A stretch of 64,000 bases of DNA from Actinobacteria bacterium IMCC26103 (GCA_002284875.1 CP015604.1:868001-932000); one strand, 5' to 3'. Shown: positions 43,793 through 53,786, counted from the first letter of the stretch. Notes: generated by a model from the letters alone, not told the origin. A program made the numbers and translations.

Positions 43793-44773
43793 ATGAAAAT
43801 TGGTGTTGCAGGTTCTGTAGGCCTTGACCATTTGATGACATTTTCCGGCAAATTTACCGATTCACTGGTTGCCGGATCACTTGAAAAAGTTTCGTTATCT
43901 TTCTTAGTTGATGGACTCGAAGTCCGACGCGGGGGATGCGCGGCAAATATTGTCTATGGCATGGGCGTCTTGGGTTTAAATCCAATTCTGATTGCAGCAG
44001 TTGGAATTGACTGGCCTGATTACGATGCGTGGCTAGTTCGACATGGCGTTGATACTTCTCACGTCTTGGTCTCAAAGACTTTGCATACCGCGCACTTCAT
44101 GGTCACAACTGATACCGAACTAAATCAGATTGCCTCATTTTTTCCAGGTGCGATGTCGGAGGCGCGTAATATTGAGTTAGCCCCAATTATGGAGAAGACT
44201 GGAAAGCTGGATTTACTTGTTATTTCACCGGATGATCCGGAAGCGATGTTGCGCCACACCGAAGTCGCCCACCAGATGGGAATTGCAATCGCAGCCGATC
44301 CTTCCCAGCAAATGGCTCGGATGAGCGGTGAAGAAATTAAGCAACTCGTAACTGGTGCCACTTACTTATTTCTAAATGAATATGAACTGGCGCTTGCAAT
44401 CCAAAAGACAGGGTGGAGCGATCGCGAAATTTTGGAGAAAGTTAAATATCGCATCGTGACCTTAGGTTCAGATGGTGCACGCGTTGAATCAGTCGCTGGC
44501 GAAACGATAAAAATTGGTTGCCCAAAGGAGAAAGGCAAAGTTGATCCAACCGGAGTCGGCGATTCATTTAGATCTGGGTTCGTTGCCGGCTTAGCTTGGG
44601 GGCTTAACCACGAACGATGTGCACAATTAGGTGCGATGATCGCGACTTATGTAATTGAGACAACTGGCACCCAGGAATATCGTTTTACAAAGGCAGAATT
44701 TTTAGCACGCTTTAGCGAAGCTTATGGTGCTACTTCTGCTGCAGAGATTGAACCGCATCTAACAACGCGGTAA
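43793..44773 (+). CDS. PfkB-family kinase (adenosine kinase-like)
   Basis: A 326-residue carbohydrate or nucleoside kinase of the ribokinase fold. GGCAANIVYGMGVLGLNP is the first PfkB signature, and the ATP-site block VDPTGVGDSFRSGFVAGLAWG carries the catalytic Asp. The equivalent gene at this position in mycobacteria (Rv2202c) is an adenosine kinase, which is the best guess. Its 3' end overlaps the convergent cysteine-desulfurase-like gene by 44 bases. Confidence 0.85.
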   Translation: MKIGVAGSVGLDHLMTFSGKFTDSLVAGSLEKVSLSFLVDGLEVRRGGCAANIVYGMGVLGLNPILIAAVGIDWPDYDAWLVRHGVDTSHVLVSKTLHTAHFMVTTDTELNQIASFFPGAMSEARNIELAPIMEKTGKLDLLVISPDDPEAMLRHTEVAHQMGIAIAADPSQQMARMSGEEIKQLVTGATYLFLNEYELALAIQKTGWSDREILEKVKYRIVTLGSDGARVESVAGETIKIGCPKEKGKVDPTGVGDSFRSGFVAGLAWGLNHERCAQLGAMIATYVIETTGTQEYRFTKAEFLARFSEAYGATSAAEIEPHLTTR

Positions 44774-45818
44774 TTAGCCCATTAATTTCAGATTCAGAAG
44801 TTTTTGGATGAATTGCGATTCGAATATTTCCATTAGTAGGAAGCCCCATAGCTGCTAAAACATGGCTCGGTTGCAGATTCATTGCCGTACAAGCCGATCC
44901 GGAATCGACGGCAAATCCCTTAGTCGCTAGAGCACGTAAGATTTCCTCACCATTCGTACCCGGAAATATCATTGAAAGTAGATGTGGCATCGATTTGTCG
45001 AGATCTCCGGCAATTAGGGCATTTGGTACTGCTGTGGTGATGGCACTGCGTATTTTCTTGTTCTGATTTCGGATCAAATCTGTATCTTCTTCAAAATTCT
45101 CCAAAGCAACCGCACTCGCTAGCAATAACGGAAGTGAATATGTGCCGTAGGTGCGACGGACGCTAGAGATATGGGGGAGCGGATTCTTCCATTGTGCAGA
45201 ATTTGCAATCGCGACAATGGCCAATCCAGCGGGTCCGCCCCATGCGCGAGAATCAAAAGCTGCGCTGTCCCATCTTGCAGGCAGTGCCACTCGAGAGCCA
45301 GATGCGGTGGCATCTATTGCGATTAGCAGATCTTTGGGAAGTTGCTCAGGTAGCGAATTAATCGCCCCACTTTCACCATTGGCCAATTGGAGAGCCAGAA
45401 TAGAGTTCGCCTCGATCGCAACTCTTCCAAAATCTAATCGTCCATCTTCTCGCAACGGAATCTCTTTGATTACACCTATATGAGAACGCACCGTGGCGAT
45501 GACTCCGCTGCGATCTCCGGCGCCAAAATATAAATTTTTTTCCGGGTTAAGAAATCCGGCTAACGATAGAAAGTAACTAAGTCCAACTTCGCCGGTAATT
45601 TCGATCTGGTCGACGCCCAGTCCCAATCGATGAGAAATCGATTCCAGTGCGTTATTTCTTAATATCGCCGCTTTGCTGGGGTTTTGTCCGATCTTCTTGG
45701 GATCAGCCCAGCCAGAGTCGAAGGCAGCCAGCAGCGCTTCTTGAGCCAGTGGATTTAGCGCTGTCTCTGCTTGGAAATTTCCTGTGACTGGAACCACGCC
45801 GCGAACGCTACTAGCCAA
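44730..45818 (-). CDS. cysteine desulfurase-like pseudoenzyme (class V aminotransferase fold)
   Basis: A 362-residue protein with the NifS/IscS fold. The Cys loop is intact: DSGSACTAMNLQPSHVLAAMG. The PLP lysine of the usual FSGHKLYGPKG is replaced by Ala in FDSRAWGGPAG. The His that stacks on PLP is lost (AGDRSGVIA where IscS has a TEHKAV-type motif), and the cofactor-binding Gln is Ala in IDATASGSR. It should not bind PLP covalently or desulfurate cysteine by the standard route. Its place next to ctaC is conserved with Streptomyces. The start is TTG at 45818, the only in-frame option. Confidence 0.75.
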   Translation of the reverse strand: MASSVRGVVPVTGNFQAETALNPLAQEALLAAFDSGWADPKKIGQNPSKAAILRNNALESISHRLGLGVDQIEITGEVGLSYFLSLAGFLNPEKNLYFGAGDRSGVIATVRSHIGVIKEIPLREDGRLDFGRVAIEANSILALQLANGESGAINSLPEQLPKDLLIAIDATASGSRVALPARWDSAAFDSRAWGGPAGLAIVAIANSAQWKNPLPHISSVRRTYGTYSLPLLLASAVALENFEEDTDLIRNQNKKIRSAITTAVPNALIAGDLDKSMPHLLSMIFPGTNGEEILRALATKGFAVDSGSACTAMNLQPSHVLAAMGLPTNGNIRIAIHPKTSESEINGLITALLDAVQSLQQK

Positions 45819-45843
45819 GGAGCGGATGAGGGAAATGCAGCAC

Positions 45844-45849
45844 TATCCT
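45844..45849 (+). promoter_or_regulatory. -10 box of the ctaC operon
   Basis: TATCCT ends 7 bases before the ATG at 45857. Confidence 0.45.
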
Positions 45850-45856
45850 TAGCCAT

Positions 45857-46609
45857 ATGTCCGTCAAATCAGCCCGCCCATTAATGCGGGCGCTTCTTTT
45901 AGCGCCGATTGCCTTGCTACTGACAGGCTGCGCCAAAGTCTCTGGGCTTGGGTTTGAAGAAGGTATTACCAGCGTAAATGACACTTCACTATCTCTCTGG
46001 CAAGGCGCCTGGATTGCCGCAGGTGTCGTCGGTGTATTTACTTTAATTTTAATTCTATGGCCGGCGATCTTCCATCGCGCCAAAGTTAGCAATGGAGAAT
46101 TTCCAAAGCAGACTCAATACAACATTCCAGTTGAAATCGCCTACACACTAATTCCATTTATTATCGTGGCCGTTCTCTTCTATTTCACAGCGGTCAAAGA
46201 ACATAAGATCACCGAAAAGACGACTACGTATTCGCACGAGATTAAAGTTGAAGGAATTCAATGGTCATGGCAATTTGCCTATCCTGAAGCTGGCGCGAAA
46301 GCAGTCGTAACAGGAACTCCTGCCTATCCTCCCACCCTCTACGTCCCACTTGGCGAAAAAGTTCGCTACACGATCACCTCCAACGATGTAGTTCATGGGT
46401 TCTGGATTCCGGCGTTCATGATTCAAATGCAGAATCTGCCTGGCGTTACCAATCACCTGGAATTTACGGCTAATAAGCTCGGAACATATCCAGGACGTTG
46501 CAATATTCTCTGCGGTCGTAATCACTCTCAGATGCTTTTTAATGTAAAAGTCGTTACCCCAACCGAGTACAAGGCATATCTAGAGACTCTGAAGGCGAGT
46601 GCAGCATGA
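45857..46609 (+). CDS. ctaC: cytochrome c oxidase subunit II
   Basis: The CuA-bearing subunit of the aa3 oxidase, 250 residues. A lipoprotein-like signal peptide ends [11 protein letters not shown]. Two membrane helices follow, then a periplasm-side cupredoxin domain. The CuA ligands are in [10 protein letters not shown] (His) and [16 protein letters not shown] (two Cys, His, Met). It accepts electrons from the QcrC cytochrome in actinobacterial supercomplexes. ctaD follows with a 4-base overlap. Confidence 0.95.
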   Translation: MSVKSARPLMRALLLAPIALLLTGCAKVSGLGFEEGITSVNDTSLSLWQGAWIAAGVVGVFTLILILWPAIFHRAKVSNGEFPKQTQYNIPVEIAYTLIPFIIVAVLFYFTAVKEHKITEKTTTYSHEIKVEGIQWSWQFAYPEAGAKAVVTGTPAYPPTLYVPLGEKVRYTITSNDVVHGFWIPAFMIQMQNLPGVTNHLEFTANKLGTYPGRCNILCGRNHSQMLFNVKVVTPTEYKAYLETLKASAA

Positions 46610-48258
46610 CAACTTATGCAGAACGTCCAACCATAAACGTAACTCCCATGCCGCCTTCGGCTAAGGGCAAGAATTTTGTAAAGTGGATTACCTCAACCGA
46701 CCATAAGGTCATCGGTTATATGTATTTGATTACGACATTTGCCTGGTTCTTAATTGGCGGTCTTTTAGCCTTGATTCTGCGCGCAGAACTTGCTCGTCCG
46801 GGCATGCAATTCTTAAGCAACGAGCAGTACAACCAGATCTTCACCATGCACGGCACAATTATGCTCTTGATGTTTGCAACACCGCTCTTTGTTGGTTTTG
46901 CTAACGTCATTATGCCGCTGCAAATTGGCGCAGCAGATGTAGCCTTCCCGCGTTTGAATATGTTGTCCTTCTGGCTCTTCTTCTTTGGCAGCGTTACTGC
47001 AGTTGCGGGTTTCTTAACCCCAGGCGGCGCTGCCTCATTTGGTTGGACCGCTTATGCACCACTCGCCAACTCAACATATTCACCAGGTATTGGCGGAGAT
47101 CTGTGGGTAATTGGCCTTGCGGTATCAGGTCTGGGAACAATCTTGGGTGGCGTTAACTTCATTACGACTATTTTCACAATGCGCGCACCAGGTATGACGA
47201 TGTTTCGTATGTCGATCTTCTCCTGGAACGTGCTACTTACCTCAATTCTTGTGCTACTGGCGTTTCCTCCACTAGCTGCGGCGTTACTTGGCTTGGAATC
47301 AGATCGTCTATTTGGTTCGCATCTATTTGATCCAGCAAATGGTGGCGCGATGTTGTGGCAGCACTTGTTCTGGTTCTTTGGTCACCCTGAGGTTTATATT
47401 CTGGCGCTGCCATTCTTCGGTATCGCAACTGAAATCTTGCCCGTCTTTAGCCGCAAACCAATCTTCGGTTACAAAGGTTTGATTGCAGCAACGATCGCAA
47501 TCTCCGCACTCTCTGTTGCGGTTTGGGCCCACCATATGTTCGCCAGCGGCCAAGTGCTTTTGCCATTCTTCTCGTTTATGACTTTCTTGATCGGCATTCC
47601 GACGGGTGTGAAGTTCTTTAACTGGATCGGCACGATGTGGCGCGGCCATGTCACCTTCGAAACCCCAATGCTCTGGGTAATGGGCTTTCTAGTTACCTTC
47701 TTATTTGGTGGGCTGACCGGAATTATCCTTGCTTCACCACCGCTTGATTTTGCAGTTTCTGCCTCTTACTTTGTTGTTGCCCACTTCCACTACGTTCTCT
47801 TCGGCACCGTGGTCTTTGCGATGTTCGCGGGTTTCTATTTCTGGTGGCCAAAGATGACCGGGCGCATGTTAAACGAGCGCTTAGGCAAGATCCACTTCTG
47901 GACTTTGTTCTTCGGATTCCACCTAACCTTCTTAATTCAACACTGGCTTGGTATTAAGGGTTTTCCCCGTCGCTACGCTGATTACCTATCAACTGATGGT
48001 TTTACAACGATGAATATGATTTCAACAATCGGTTCAGCGCTGCTTGCCCTTTCCATGATTCCATTCTTTGTAAATGTTTGGATTACCCGGAAGTCACCGC
48101 TAGTTAATTGCGATGATCCATGGGGTTACGGTTCTTCTCTGGAATGGGCGACATCTTGTCCGCCACCACGCCACAACTTCTTGACGATGCCACGTATCCG
48201 CTCTGAGCGACCAGCATTTGATTTGCATCATCCGCACATTAAGACCGAAGGACACTAA
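46606..48258 (+). CDS. ctaD: cytochrome c oxidase subunit I
   Basis: The catalytic subunit with haems a and a3 and CuB, 550 residues and 12 membrane helices. Visible are [15 protein letters not shown] (haem a His), [16 protein letters not shown] (CuB His and the cross-linked Tyr), [10 protein letters not shown] (CuB His pair) and [13 protein letters not shown] (haem His ligands). ctaF starts at its stop codon. Oxygen reduction at this site is coupled to proton pumping. Confidence 0.97.
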   Translation: MTTYAERPTINVTPMPPSAKGKNFVKWITSTDHKVIGYMYLITTFAWFLIGGLLALILRAELARPGMQFLSNEQYNQIFTMHGTIMLLMFATPLFVGFANVIMPLQIGAADVAFPRLNMLSFWLFFFGSVTAVAGFLTPGGAASFGWTAYAPLANSTYSPGIGGDLWVIGLAVSGLGTILGGVNFITTIFTMRAPGMTMFRMSIFSWNVLLTSILVLLAFPPLAAALLGLESDRLFGSHLFDPANGGAMLWQHLFWFFGHPEVYILALPFFGIATEILPVFSRKPIFGYKGLIAATIAISALSVAVWAHHMFASGQVLLPFFSFMTFLIGIPTGVKFFNWIGTMWRGHVTFETPMLWVMGFLVTFLFGGLTGIILASPPLDFAVSASYFVVAHFHYVLFGTVVFAMFAGFYFWWPKMTGRMLNERLGKIHFWTLFFGFHLTFLIQHWLGIKGFPRRYADYLSTDGFTTMNMISTIGSALLALSMIPFFVNVWITRKSPLVNCDDPWGYGSSLEWATSCPPPRHNFLTMPRIRSERPAFDLHHPHIKTEGH

Positions 48259-48665
48259 TGAAAGCCAACTGGCGCCTATTTACCGGCCTCTCAATCTTCT
48301 ACGTAATAATGGCAGTTGTTTATTACTTCGTTGGGGGAGAAGCGGTCGGTATAACCGGCATGACGCTAGCTGCATGCTTGGCTGGCATGGTGGGTTTCTA
48401 TCTCTGGTTTACCTCAAAGAGAATTGGTCATGAACTTCCTGAAGATCGTCCGACTGCAGAGATTGCAGATAGCGCAGGAGAACTCGGCTTCTACAGCCCT
48501 CACTCGTGGTGGCCACTTCCTGTTGCGCTAAGTGCCATGGCTTTAGGTCTATCTCTTGTAATTGGTTGGTGGTTAACCCTTATCTCACTCGGTGCACTGA
48601 TCATTAGCATTATCGGTTTTGTCACCGAATATGAGAAGCCACTTCCTGAGAACTCTTCCCACTAA
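48258..48665 (+). CDS. ctaF: cytochrome c oxidase subunit IV (actinobacterial)
   Basis: A 135-residue accessory subunit specific to actinobacterial aa3 oxidases. Two N-terminal membrane helices (about 10-50) lead to EDRPTAEIADSAGELGFYSP, the family signature, followed by HSWWPLPVALSAMALG and one more helix pair. Its ATG overlaps the last base of the ctaD stop. Confidence 0.9.
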   Translation: MKANWRLFTGLSIFYVIMAVVYYFVGGEAVGITGMTLAACLAGMVGFYLWFTSKRIGHELPEDRPTAEIADSAGELGFYSPHSWWPLPVALSAMALGLSLVIGWWLTLISLGALIISIIGFVTEYEKPLPENSSH

Positions 48666-48678
48666 AGGGTTTTATCTC

Positions 48679-48684
48679 TAGATT
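48679..48684 (+). promoter_or_regulatory. -10 box of the SRPBCC gene
   Basis: TAGATT ends 6 bases before the ATG at 48691. Confidence 0.5.
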
Positions 48685-48690
48685 TACGCA

Positions 48691-49164
48691 ATGGAAAAAG
48701 TCCGCGCACAAATTCTGGAAGTTGATATCCCACGAACTACCGCAGCACGCATCGTAATCTCTGCACCTGCAGAAAGAATCTTTGATCTAATCGCCGATCC
48801 ACGTTCACACCAACTCTTTGATGGTTCAGGCACGATTCAGAAGAGTATTTCAGGACCGAATCGACTTAGCCTAGGCGCTAAATTTGGAATGGGAATGAAG
48901 ATTAAAGTTCCTTATCGCATCACAAATAAAGTGGTTGCCTTTGAAGAAGGAAAGAAAATTTCTTGGTCTCACCTTATGAAGTGGACTTGGACATATGAAC
49001 TGCAAGACCTTGGGGATGGGAAAACCCAGGTCACTGAAACCTTTAGCGGCGCCAATATTCCTTGGTACGCCGTTAAGTGGCTAGATGCCACAGGCTCCTT
49101 AGAACGCAATCCAAAATGGATGGCAAAGAGCTTGGTGCAGTTAAAGAACCTCTGCGAGAGTTAG
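48691..49164 (+). CDS. SRPBCC-family protein
   Basis: A 157-residue START-like protein: SAPAERIFDLIADPRSHQLFDG opens the fold and ISWSHLMKWTWTYELQDLG forms the central sheet, then the long C-terminal helix. It probably binds a hydrophobic ligand. Its place between the two halves of the respiratory gene block may be chance, since it has its own promoter. Its stop (TAG) overlaps the convergent qcrB stop by 4 bases. Confidence 0.75.
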   Translation: MEKVRAQILEVDIPRTTAARIVISAPAERIFDLIADPRSHQLFDGSGTIQKSISGPNRLSLGAKFGMGMKIKVPYRITNKVVAFEEGKKISWSHLMKWTWTYELQDLGDGKTQVTETFSGANIPWYAVKWLDATGSLERNPKWMAKSLVQLKNLCES

Positions 49165-50747
49165 TGGTGTTCGATCTCTTTGAGATCTTCGGCGGTAACC
49201 TTTGGAACAGCAACTGCATGCGCCTTACTTAAACGTGCACGTAGCTTGTTCTTAAGAGCTCCTGGGCGACGAACGCCACGTGAATCGTTCTCGTCTAAGG
49301 CTAGTGCTGGGTTCTGCTCATGCTGAGTCAAAAGCCATGCCTTTTCAGGTGAGATCGGTTCGTGGACTTCCACGAATTCACCATGCGGCATCATTACCAA
49401 ACGACCAGTTTCGCGTCCATGTAGCACAAGGTCACGGTCGGCTCGTTGTAGCGATAGACAGAGACGCTTTGTAATAACGAATGAAAGCGGTGGAAGTACA
49501 AAGATTGCAATTCGAGAGAACCACATAATCTGATTGATAGTTAAGTGGAATGTAGTTGCGATGATGTCGTTACCGCCGTTGATAAGTGCAACCAACATAA
49601 AGGTAAGAGACATGACGCCAAGGGCCGTACGGTTTGGCGCATTGCGTGGGCGATCAAGTAAATGGTGCTCGCGCTTATCGCCAGTCATCCAGCTTTCGAT
49701 AAATGGGTATAGAGCCATTCCGGTAAATAAGATTCCCGGAACAATTAGGCCGGGAATTAAGATATTCCAAGAGATGGTGTGGCCAAAGGCATGCGTTTCC
49801 AGCGGCGGAGCCATACGGACTAAGCCATCTAGCCAACCCATGTACCAATCGGGTTGTGATCCGGCAGAAATTTGTCCTGGTGTGTAAGGACCATATAACC
49901 AGATCGGGTTAATTGATGCGACAGCTCCAAGGAATGCTGTAACACCGAAGACGATGAAGAAGAAGCCGCCAGCTTTAGCCATATAGACCGGCAAGAGTGG
50001 ATAACCAACGACGTTCTTTTCAGTTCGTCCTGGACCTGGGTATTGGGTGTGCTTCTGATACCAAACCAACATTAAGTGCACGGTAATAAGCGCAAGGAAT
50101 GCGCCAGGAAGTAAGAGCACGTGCACGGTGTAGATACGTGGAATAAATGCCTCACCAGGGAATGCTCCACCAAATGCAAAGAAAGCTAGGTAAGAGCCGA
50201 CCAAGGGAAGGGCTTGGATAATCGCTTCGGCAATTCGGATACCTGTTCCTGAAAGTAGATCATCAGGAAGTGAGTAACCGAGGAAGCCTTCAACAATTCC
50301 TAAAGTCAAAAGTCCAACACCGATAATCCAGTTAAATTCGCGGGGCTTGCGGAAAGCGCCGGTGAAATAGACGCGCATTAAGTGAACGACGATCGCGGCC
50401 ATAAAGATAAGAGCTGCCCAGTGGTGAATCTGTCGCATCAAGAGTCCGCCACGAACTTCAAATGAAATATGCAGAGTTGATGCGTAAGCCGCTGACATCT
50501 TTAATCCAGATAGCGGTTGGTATCCACCATCGTAGATAACTTCACGTTGTGATGGATCGAACCAGAAAGTTAAAAATGTGCCAGAGAGCAACAAGATCAC
50601 AAATGAGTAAAGTGCGATTTCGCCAAGTAAGAATGACCAGTGATCTGGGAAGACCTTATTTAGGTTCTTCTTCATCCATGCGGCTGCGCCAGTTCGCTCG
50701 TCAACATAGTTAGCGACACTGCCTGCGATTCTTTCACGTGCTGTCAT
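49161..50747 (-). CDS. qcrB: cytochrome bc1 complex, cytochrome b subunit
   Basis: The quinol-oxidising subunit, 528 residues with eight membrane helices and a long C-terminal extension typical of actinobacteria. The haem-ligand helices are seen around MRQIHHWAALIFMAAIVVH and VHVLLLPGAFLALITVHLML. The quinol-oxidation site motif PDW(Y) is in GSQPDWYMGWLDG. It ends the ctaE-qcrC-qcrA-qcrB operon. Confidence 0.96.
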   Translation of the reverse strand: MTARERIAGSVANYVDERTGAAAWMKKNLNKVFPDHWSFLLGEIALYSFVILLLSGTFLTFWFDPSQREVIYDGGYQPLSGLKMSAAYASTLHISFEVRGGLLMRQIHHWAALIFMAAIVVHLMRVYFTGAFRKPREFNWIIGVGLLTLGIVEGFLGYSLPDDLLSGTGIRIAEAIIQALPLVGSYLAFFAFGGAFPGEAFIPRIYTVHVLLLPGAFLALITVHLMLVWYQKHTQYPGPGRTEKNVVGYPLLPVYMAKAGGFFFIVFGVTAFLGAVASINPIWLYGPYTPGQISAGSQPDWYMGWLDGLVRMAPPLETHAFGHTISWNILIPGLIVPGILFTGMALYPFIESWMTGDKREHHLLDRPRNAPNRTALGVMSLTFMLVALINGGNDIIATTFHLTINQIMWFSRIAIFVLPPLSFVITKRLCLSLQRADRDLVLHGRETGRLVMMPHGEFVEVHEPISPEKAWLLTQHEQNPALALDENDSRGVRRPGALKNKLRARLSKAHAVAVPKVTAEDLKEIEHH

Positions 50748-51736
50748 GATGAGCGCTCCCAGAAGCTAGGTCCAACAGGTTCGGTAAATGGTTGTTTCGC
50801 AATTAAGTATCCCTCAGAATCAACGGTGATCGCTAGTTGAGGAAGCGGGCGAGCTGCTGGCCCAAAGATAACTTTGGCAGCGCGAGTAACATCGAATGTC
50901 GATTGATGGCAAGGGCATAACAAGTGCTTGGTCTGCTGTTCATACAAGGCAACCGCACAACCCATGTGAGAACAGATCTTAGAGAAAGCGATGATTCCTT
51001 CGTGCGTCCAAGAGAGACGTTCAGCATCTAAGTTAAATTCTTCGGGGCGGAGGCGAATCAATAGAACTGCATCTTTTCCAATATCTGAAAGTGCGCGATG
51101 GCCACCCTTAGCAATTTCTGGCAAGGTCTGTGCAACTGCGCCAACTTCGAGATCTTCGGCGCGAATTGGACGATCGCCAGGATCTGTTACTAAACGAGTT
51201 CCAGCTTTCCAAGAAGTCTTTGAGAGTTCATCTTTTGGCAGCGGACCAAGGTCGCGAAGCAAGATAAGAGGAGATAGACCCGCTAATCCAAGAGAAAGGC
51301 CAAGTGATCGTTTAATTAGTGAGCGACGGCCAAGTCCGGCAGCTGCAGCTCCTGCCTTAGCGGTTGCTACAAAGTCTGCGCGATCTTCATCAGGGGATCG
51401 GAACTCATGGCGTTGAATAACTACTTCTTCATCCGGCATCAAAGTCTTAGCCCAATGAATTGCGCCCATTCCGATAAAGAAGAGCGATGCCGCCATTCCT
51501 AGACCAAGGAAGAGTTGGTGTGCATTTGTATTACCTAAAACTGGGAAGAAGATAAAGATATCTTGCGGAATAAAAATATAAGAACCAATCATTGTGACTG
51601 TGCCTAGCGCAGAAAGAAGAAAGAGAATCGCAACCTGACGTTCGGCTTTCTTAGCTGCCTTGGGATCAGTATCTGCGCGGCGATGAACGTGCGCTGGAAG
51701 GCCAGGATCTTTTATCGCTTCGATTTCATTAGACAT
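50744..51736 (-). CDS. qcrA: cytochrome bc1 complex, Rieske iron-sulfur subunit
   Basis: A 330-residue Rieske protein. Three membrane helices (about 33-55, 65-90 and 145-165), a trait of actinobacterial QcrA, precede the [2Fe-2S] domain with CSHMGCAVALYEQQ and LLCPCHQSTFD, each supplying one Cys and one His ligand. A twin-Arg-like RRSLIKRSLGLSLGLAGLS occurs before the third helix. It overlaps qcrB by 4 bases. Confidence 0.96.
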   Translation of the reverse strand: MSNEIEAIKDPGLPAHVHRRADTDPKAAKKAERQVAILFLLSALGTVTMIGSYIFIPQDIFIFFPVLGNTNAHQLFLGLGMAASLFFIGMGAIHWAKTLMPDEEVVIQRHEFRSPDEDRADFVATAKAGAAAAGLGRRSLIKRSLGLSLGLAGLSPLILLRDLGPLPKDELSKTSWKAGTRLVTDPGDRPIRAEDLEVGAVAQTLPEIAKGGHRALSDIGKDAVLLIRLRPEEFNLDAERLSWTHEGIIAFSKICSHMGCAVALYEQQTKHLLCPCHQSTFDVTRAAKVIFGPAARPLPQLAITVDSEGYLIAKQPFTEPVGPSFWERSS

Positions 51737-51739
51737 TCT

Positions 51740-52531
51740 CTATCTCGCCTTCATCGCTAGCCAGACCGCGACGCCAACTAACAGCCCGAGTCCAAGAGTC
51801 CAAACAAGTAGTCCTTCAGTAACCGGACCAACTCGACCAAGTGCTGCCCCGCCAAGTTGTGGCTCGGCTTCGGCTGCCTTAATCCATTTTATAATTGAAA
51901 GTTTTTCAGCAGGTGTAATTGTCTTATCGGAGAAGACGGGCATTGATTGCGGACCAGTGATCATCGCTTCGTAGATATGACGAGGTTCTACACCCATTAC
52001 AGATGGTGCATATTTACCTTGAGTAAGTGCTCCACCTTGTCCAGCGAAGTTATGGCACATCGCGCAGTTTGTGCGAAATAGCTCACCGCCTTGCGCAGCT
52101 GATCCATCGCGTTCGTAATTCAATTGCGATTCGCCCGGAACTTCTGGTCCAGGTGCCAGTGATGCAACATATGCCGCTAAAGCTTCAACTTGCTTCTCGT
52201 TATATACCGGCTTTTTGCGCATTGCTTGGGTGCTCATATCCGCCATCGGCATACGACCAGTTGCTACCTGAAAATCTACAGATGCTGCGCCAACGCCTAT
52301 TAGTGAAGGTGCGATACCTCCACCTTCAGCATTTAAACCGTGGCAAGAGGAACAGCCCTTAAGAAAGAGTTGCTTTCCCTCATCGATTAGCGCGCTCTTT
52401 TCAGCCGCGGAGATTGGTGTGCTTGTCGCAGCACCTGCAACCGAGAAAGTTGTTCCGATTGAGAAGAGAGCCAAAACTAATAGAAGTGGCGCGACTGCAC
52501 GGTGTCTGCGAAATCTAGAGAGACGCTTCAA
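51740..52531 (-). CDS. qcrC: cytochrome bc1 complex, dihaem cytochrome c subunit
   Basis: A 263-residue membrane-bound dihaem cytochrome c. The N-terminal signal/anchor ends near VAGAATST. Two haem sites are CSSCHG and CAMCHN, with axial Met candidates in MPMADMS and MPVFSDK. A C-terminal membrane helix lies at about 237-260. It passes electrons directly to CtaC without soluble cytochrome c in actinobacteria. It lies just 3 bases before qcrA. Confidence 0.95.
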   Translation of the reverse strand: MKRLSRFRRHRAVAPLLLVLALFSIGTTFSVAGAATSTPISAAEKSALIDEGKQLFLKGCSSCHGLNAEGGGIAPSLIGVGAASVDFQVATGRMPMADMSTQAMRKKPVYNEKQVEALAAYVASLAPGPEVPGESQLNYERDGSAAQGGELFRTNCAMCHNFAGQGGALTQGKYAPSVMGVEPRHIYEAMITGPQSMPVFSDKTITPAEKLSIIKWIKAAEAEPQLGGAALGRVGPVTEGLLVWTLGLGLLVGVAVWLAMKAR

Positions 52532-52562
52532 GATATTTTTTCCGTTTCTTCTCTGTAAGTTC

Positions 52563-53192
52563 TTACTTAATTAAATAAATCGCTGAGAAAAGGGCAATCC
52601 AAACAACATCGACAAAGTGCCAGTAGTACGAAACTACAATTGCTGTTGTTGCTTGGTTATGGGTAAAGCGACGCGCTTTTGAAACGCGGACCATTACAAT
52701 TAAAAATGCGATCAGACCGCCAGTTACGTGCAGTCCGTGGAATCCAGTTGCGACATAGAAAACTGAACCGTAGGCAGTTGAAGCCAGGGTTACACCTTCA
52801 GTTACTAGGCTGGCATATTCATAAATCTGGCCCGCGATAAAGAATGCGCCCATTAAGAAAGTTAGCGAGAACCATTCGCGCATTCCCCAGGCGTTAATCT
52901 TAAAAATTGATCCGGTGCGCTTTGCTTGAAATCTTTCCGCTGCAAAAACTCCGAATTGACAGGTAACTGAGGAGAGAACTAGGACTGTCGTATTTAGCGC
53001 AGCAAAAGGGATATTTAATATCTCTGTTGATTCCAGCCAGATAGCCGGTCCTTGAACGGCGCGCGTAGTGAAATACATTGCAAAGAGCGCTGCGAAGAAC
53101 ATCAACTCGCTTGAGAGCCAAACGATCGTTCCGACCGCGACCAAATTTGGGCGGTTTATCTTGTGCGCAGCAGCGATTGTTGAACTGGTCAT
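52563..53192 (-). CDS. ctaE: cytochrome c oxidase subunit III
   Basis: A 209-residue membrane subunit with five helices. [20 protein letters not shown] carries the conserved Glu, [18 protein letters not shown] is the family signature, and [20 protein letters not shown] ends the protein. It is the first gene of ctaE-qcrC-qcrA-qcrB. A GATACT 7 bases before the ATG is an imperfect -10 box. Confidence 0.95.
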   Translation of the reverse strand: MTSSTIAAAHKINRPNLVAVGTIVWLSSELMFFAALFAMYFTTRAVQGPAIWLESTEILNIPFAALNTTVLVLSSVTCQFGVFAAERFQAKRTGSIFKINAWGMREWFSLTFLMGAFFIAGQIYEYASLVTEGVTLASTAYGSVFYVATGFHGLHVTGGLIAFLIVMVRVSKARRFTHNQATTAIVVSYYWHFVDVVWIALFSAIYLIK

Positions 53193-53330
53193 GGGGGCAA
53201 GTATCCCTGAAAGTGCGCCTACCTACCTATTTAGCGGACGAGTTCTGGCCCTTAAATTGGCTGGATTTGGGTGAAACGGGTCACGCCCTTTTCGGCGAGA
53301 AAACAGGCAGATGCAGGGGTTGGCTTTGAT

Positions 53331-53336
53331 TAGACT
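53331..53336 (+). promoter_or_regulatory. -10 box of the receiver-like gene
   Basis: TAGACT ends 6 bases before the ATG at 53343. Confidence 0.5.
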
Positions 53337-53342
53337 TGCCCC

Positions 53343-53771
53343 ATGTCAACGACCCGTAAGCCAATCATCATCGTCTATTCCGATGACGCTTCCGTCCGCG
53401 CCGCAATCAAAGCTGCCCTTGGCAAACGAGTGAGCGATGACTTGCCAGAACACCAAATCGAAGAGTTTGCAACAGGTCCTGCCCTGCGCGCATTTGTAGA
53501 TCGTAAGAGCGTAAGTGGCCAACTGCGCGCAGATCTATTTATCTTGGATGGAGAAGCAGTTCCTGAAGGTGGCATGGGAATTGCCCGCCAATTAAAGGAT
53601 GAGGTCTTTAACTGCCCACCAGTTTTGTTGATTACCGGACGTCGTGAAGATGCCTGGCTTGCAGCATGGTCACGCGCCGAGGCCAGTGTTATTCATCCGA
53701 TAGATCCATTTACTTTGGCCAATACGGTCGCAGATTTAATGCGATCAAATACCGCAGCCGCTATCGGCTAA
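53343..53771 (+). CDS. degenerate receiver-domain protein
   Basis: A 142-residue protein with a response-regulator receiver fold: PIIIVYSDDASVRAAIKAAL gives the acidic pair, and LFILDGEAVPEGG has an Asp at the phosphorylation position. The conserved Lys is lost (VIHPIDP where VxKP is expected). There is no output domain. The family resembles a non-phosphorylated pseudo-receiver. The partner is unknown. It lies upstream of trpD, which has its own -10 box. Confidence 0.7.
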   Translation: MSTTRKPIIIVYSDDASVRAAIKAALGKRVSDDLPEHQIEEFATGPALRAFVDRKSVSGQLRADLFILDGEAVPEGGMGIARQLKDEVFNCPPVLLITGRREDAWLAAWSRAEASVIHPIDPFTLANTVADLMRSNTAAAIG

Positions 53772-53773
53772 CT

Positions 53774-53779
53774 TAAAGT
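53774..53779 (+). promoter_or_regulatory. -10 box of trpD
   Basis: TAAAGT ends 7 bases before the ATG at 53787. Confidence 0.4.
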
Positions 53780-53786
53780 TTAAATC

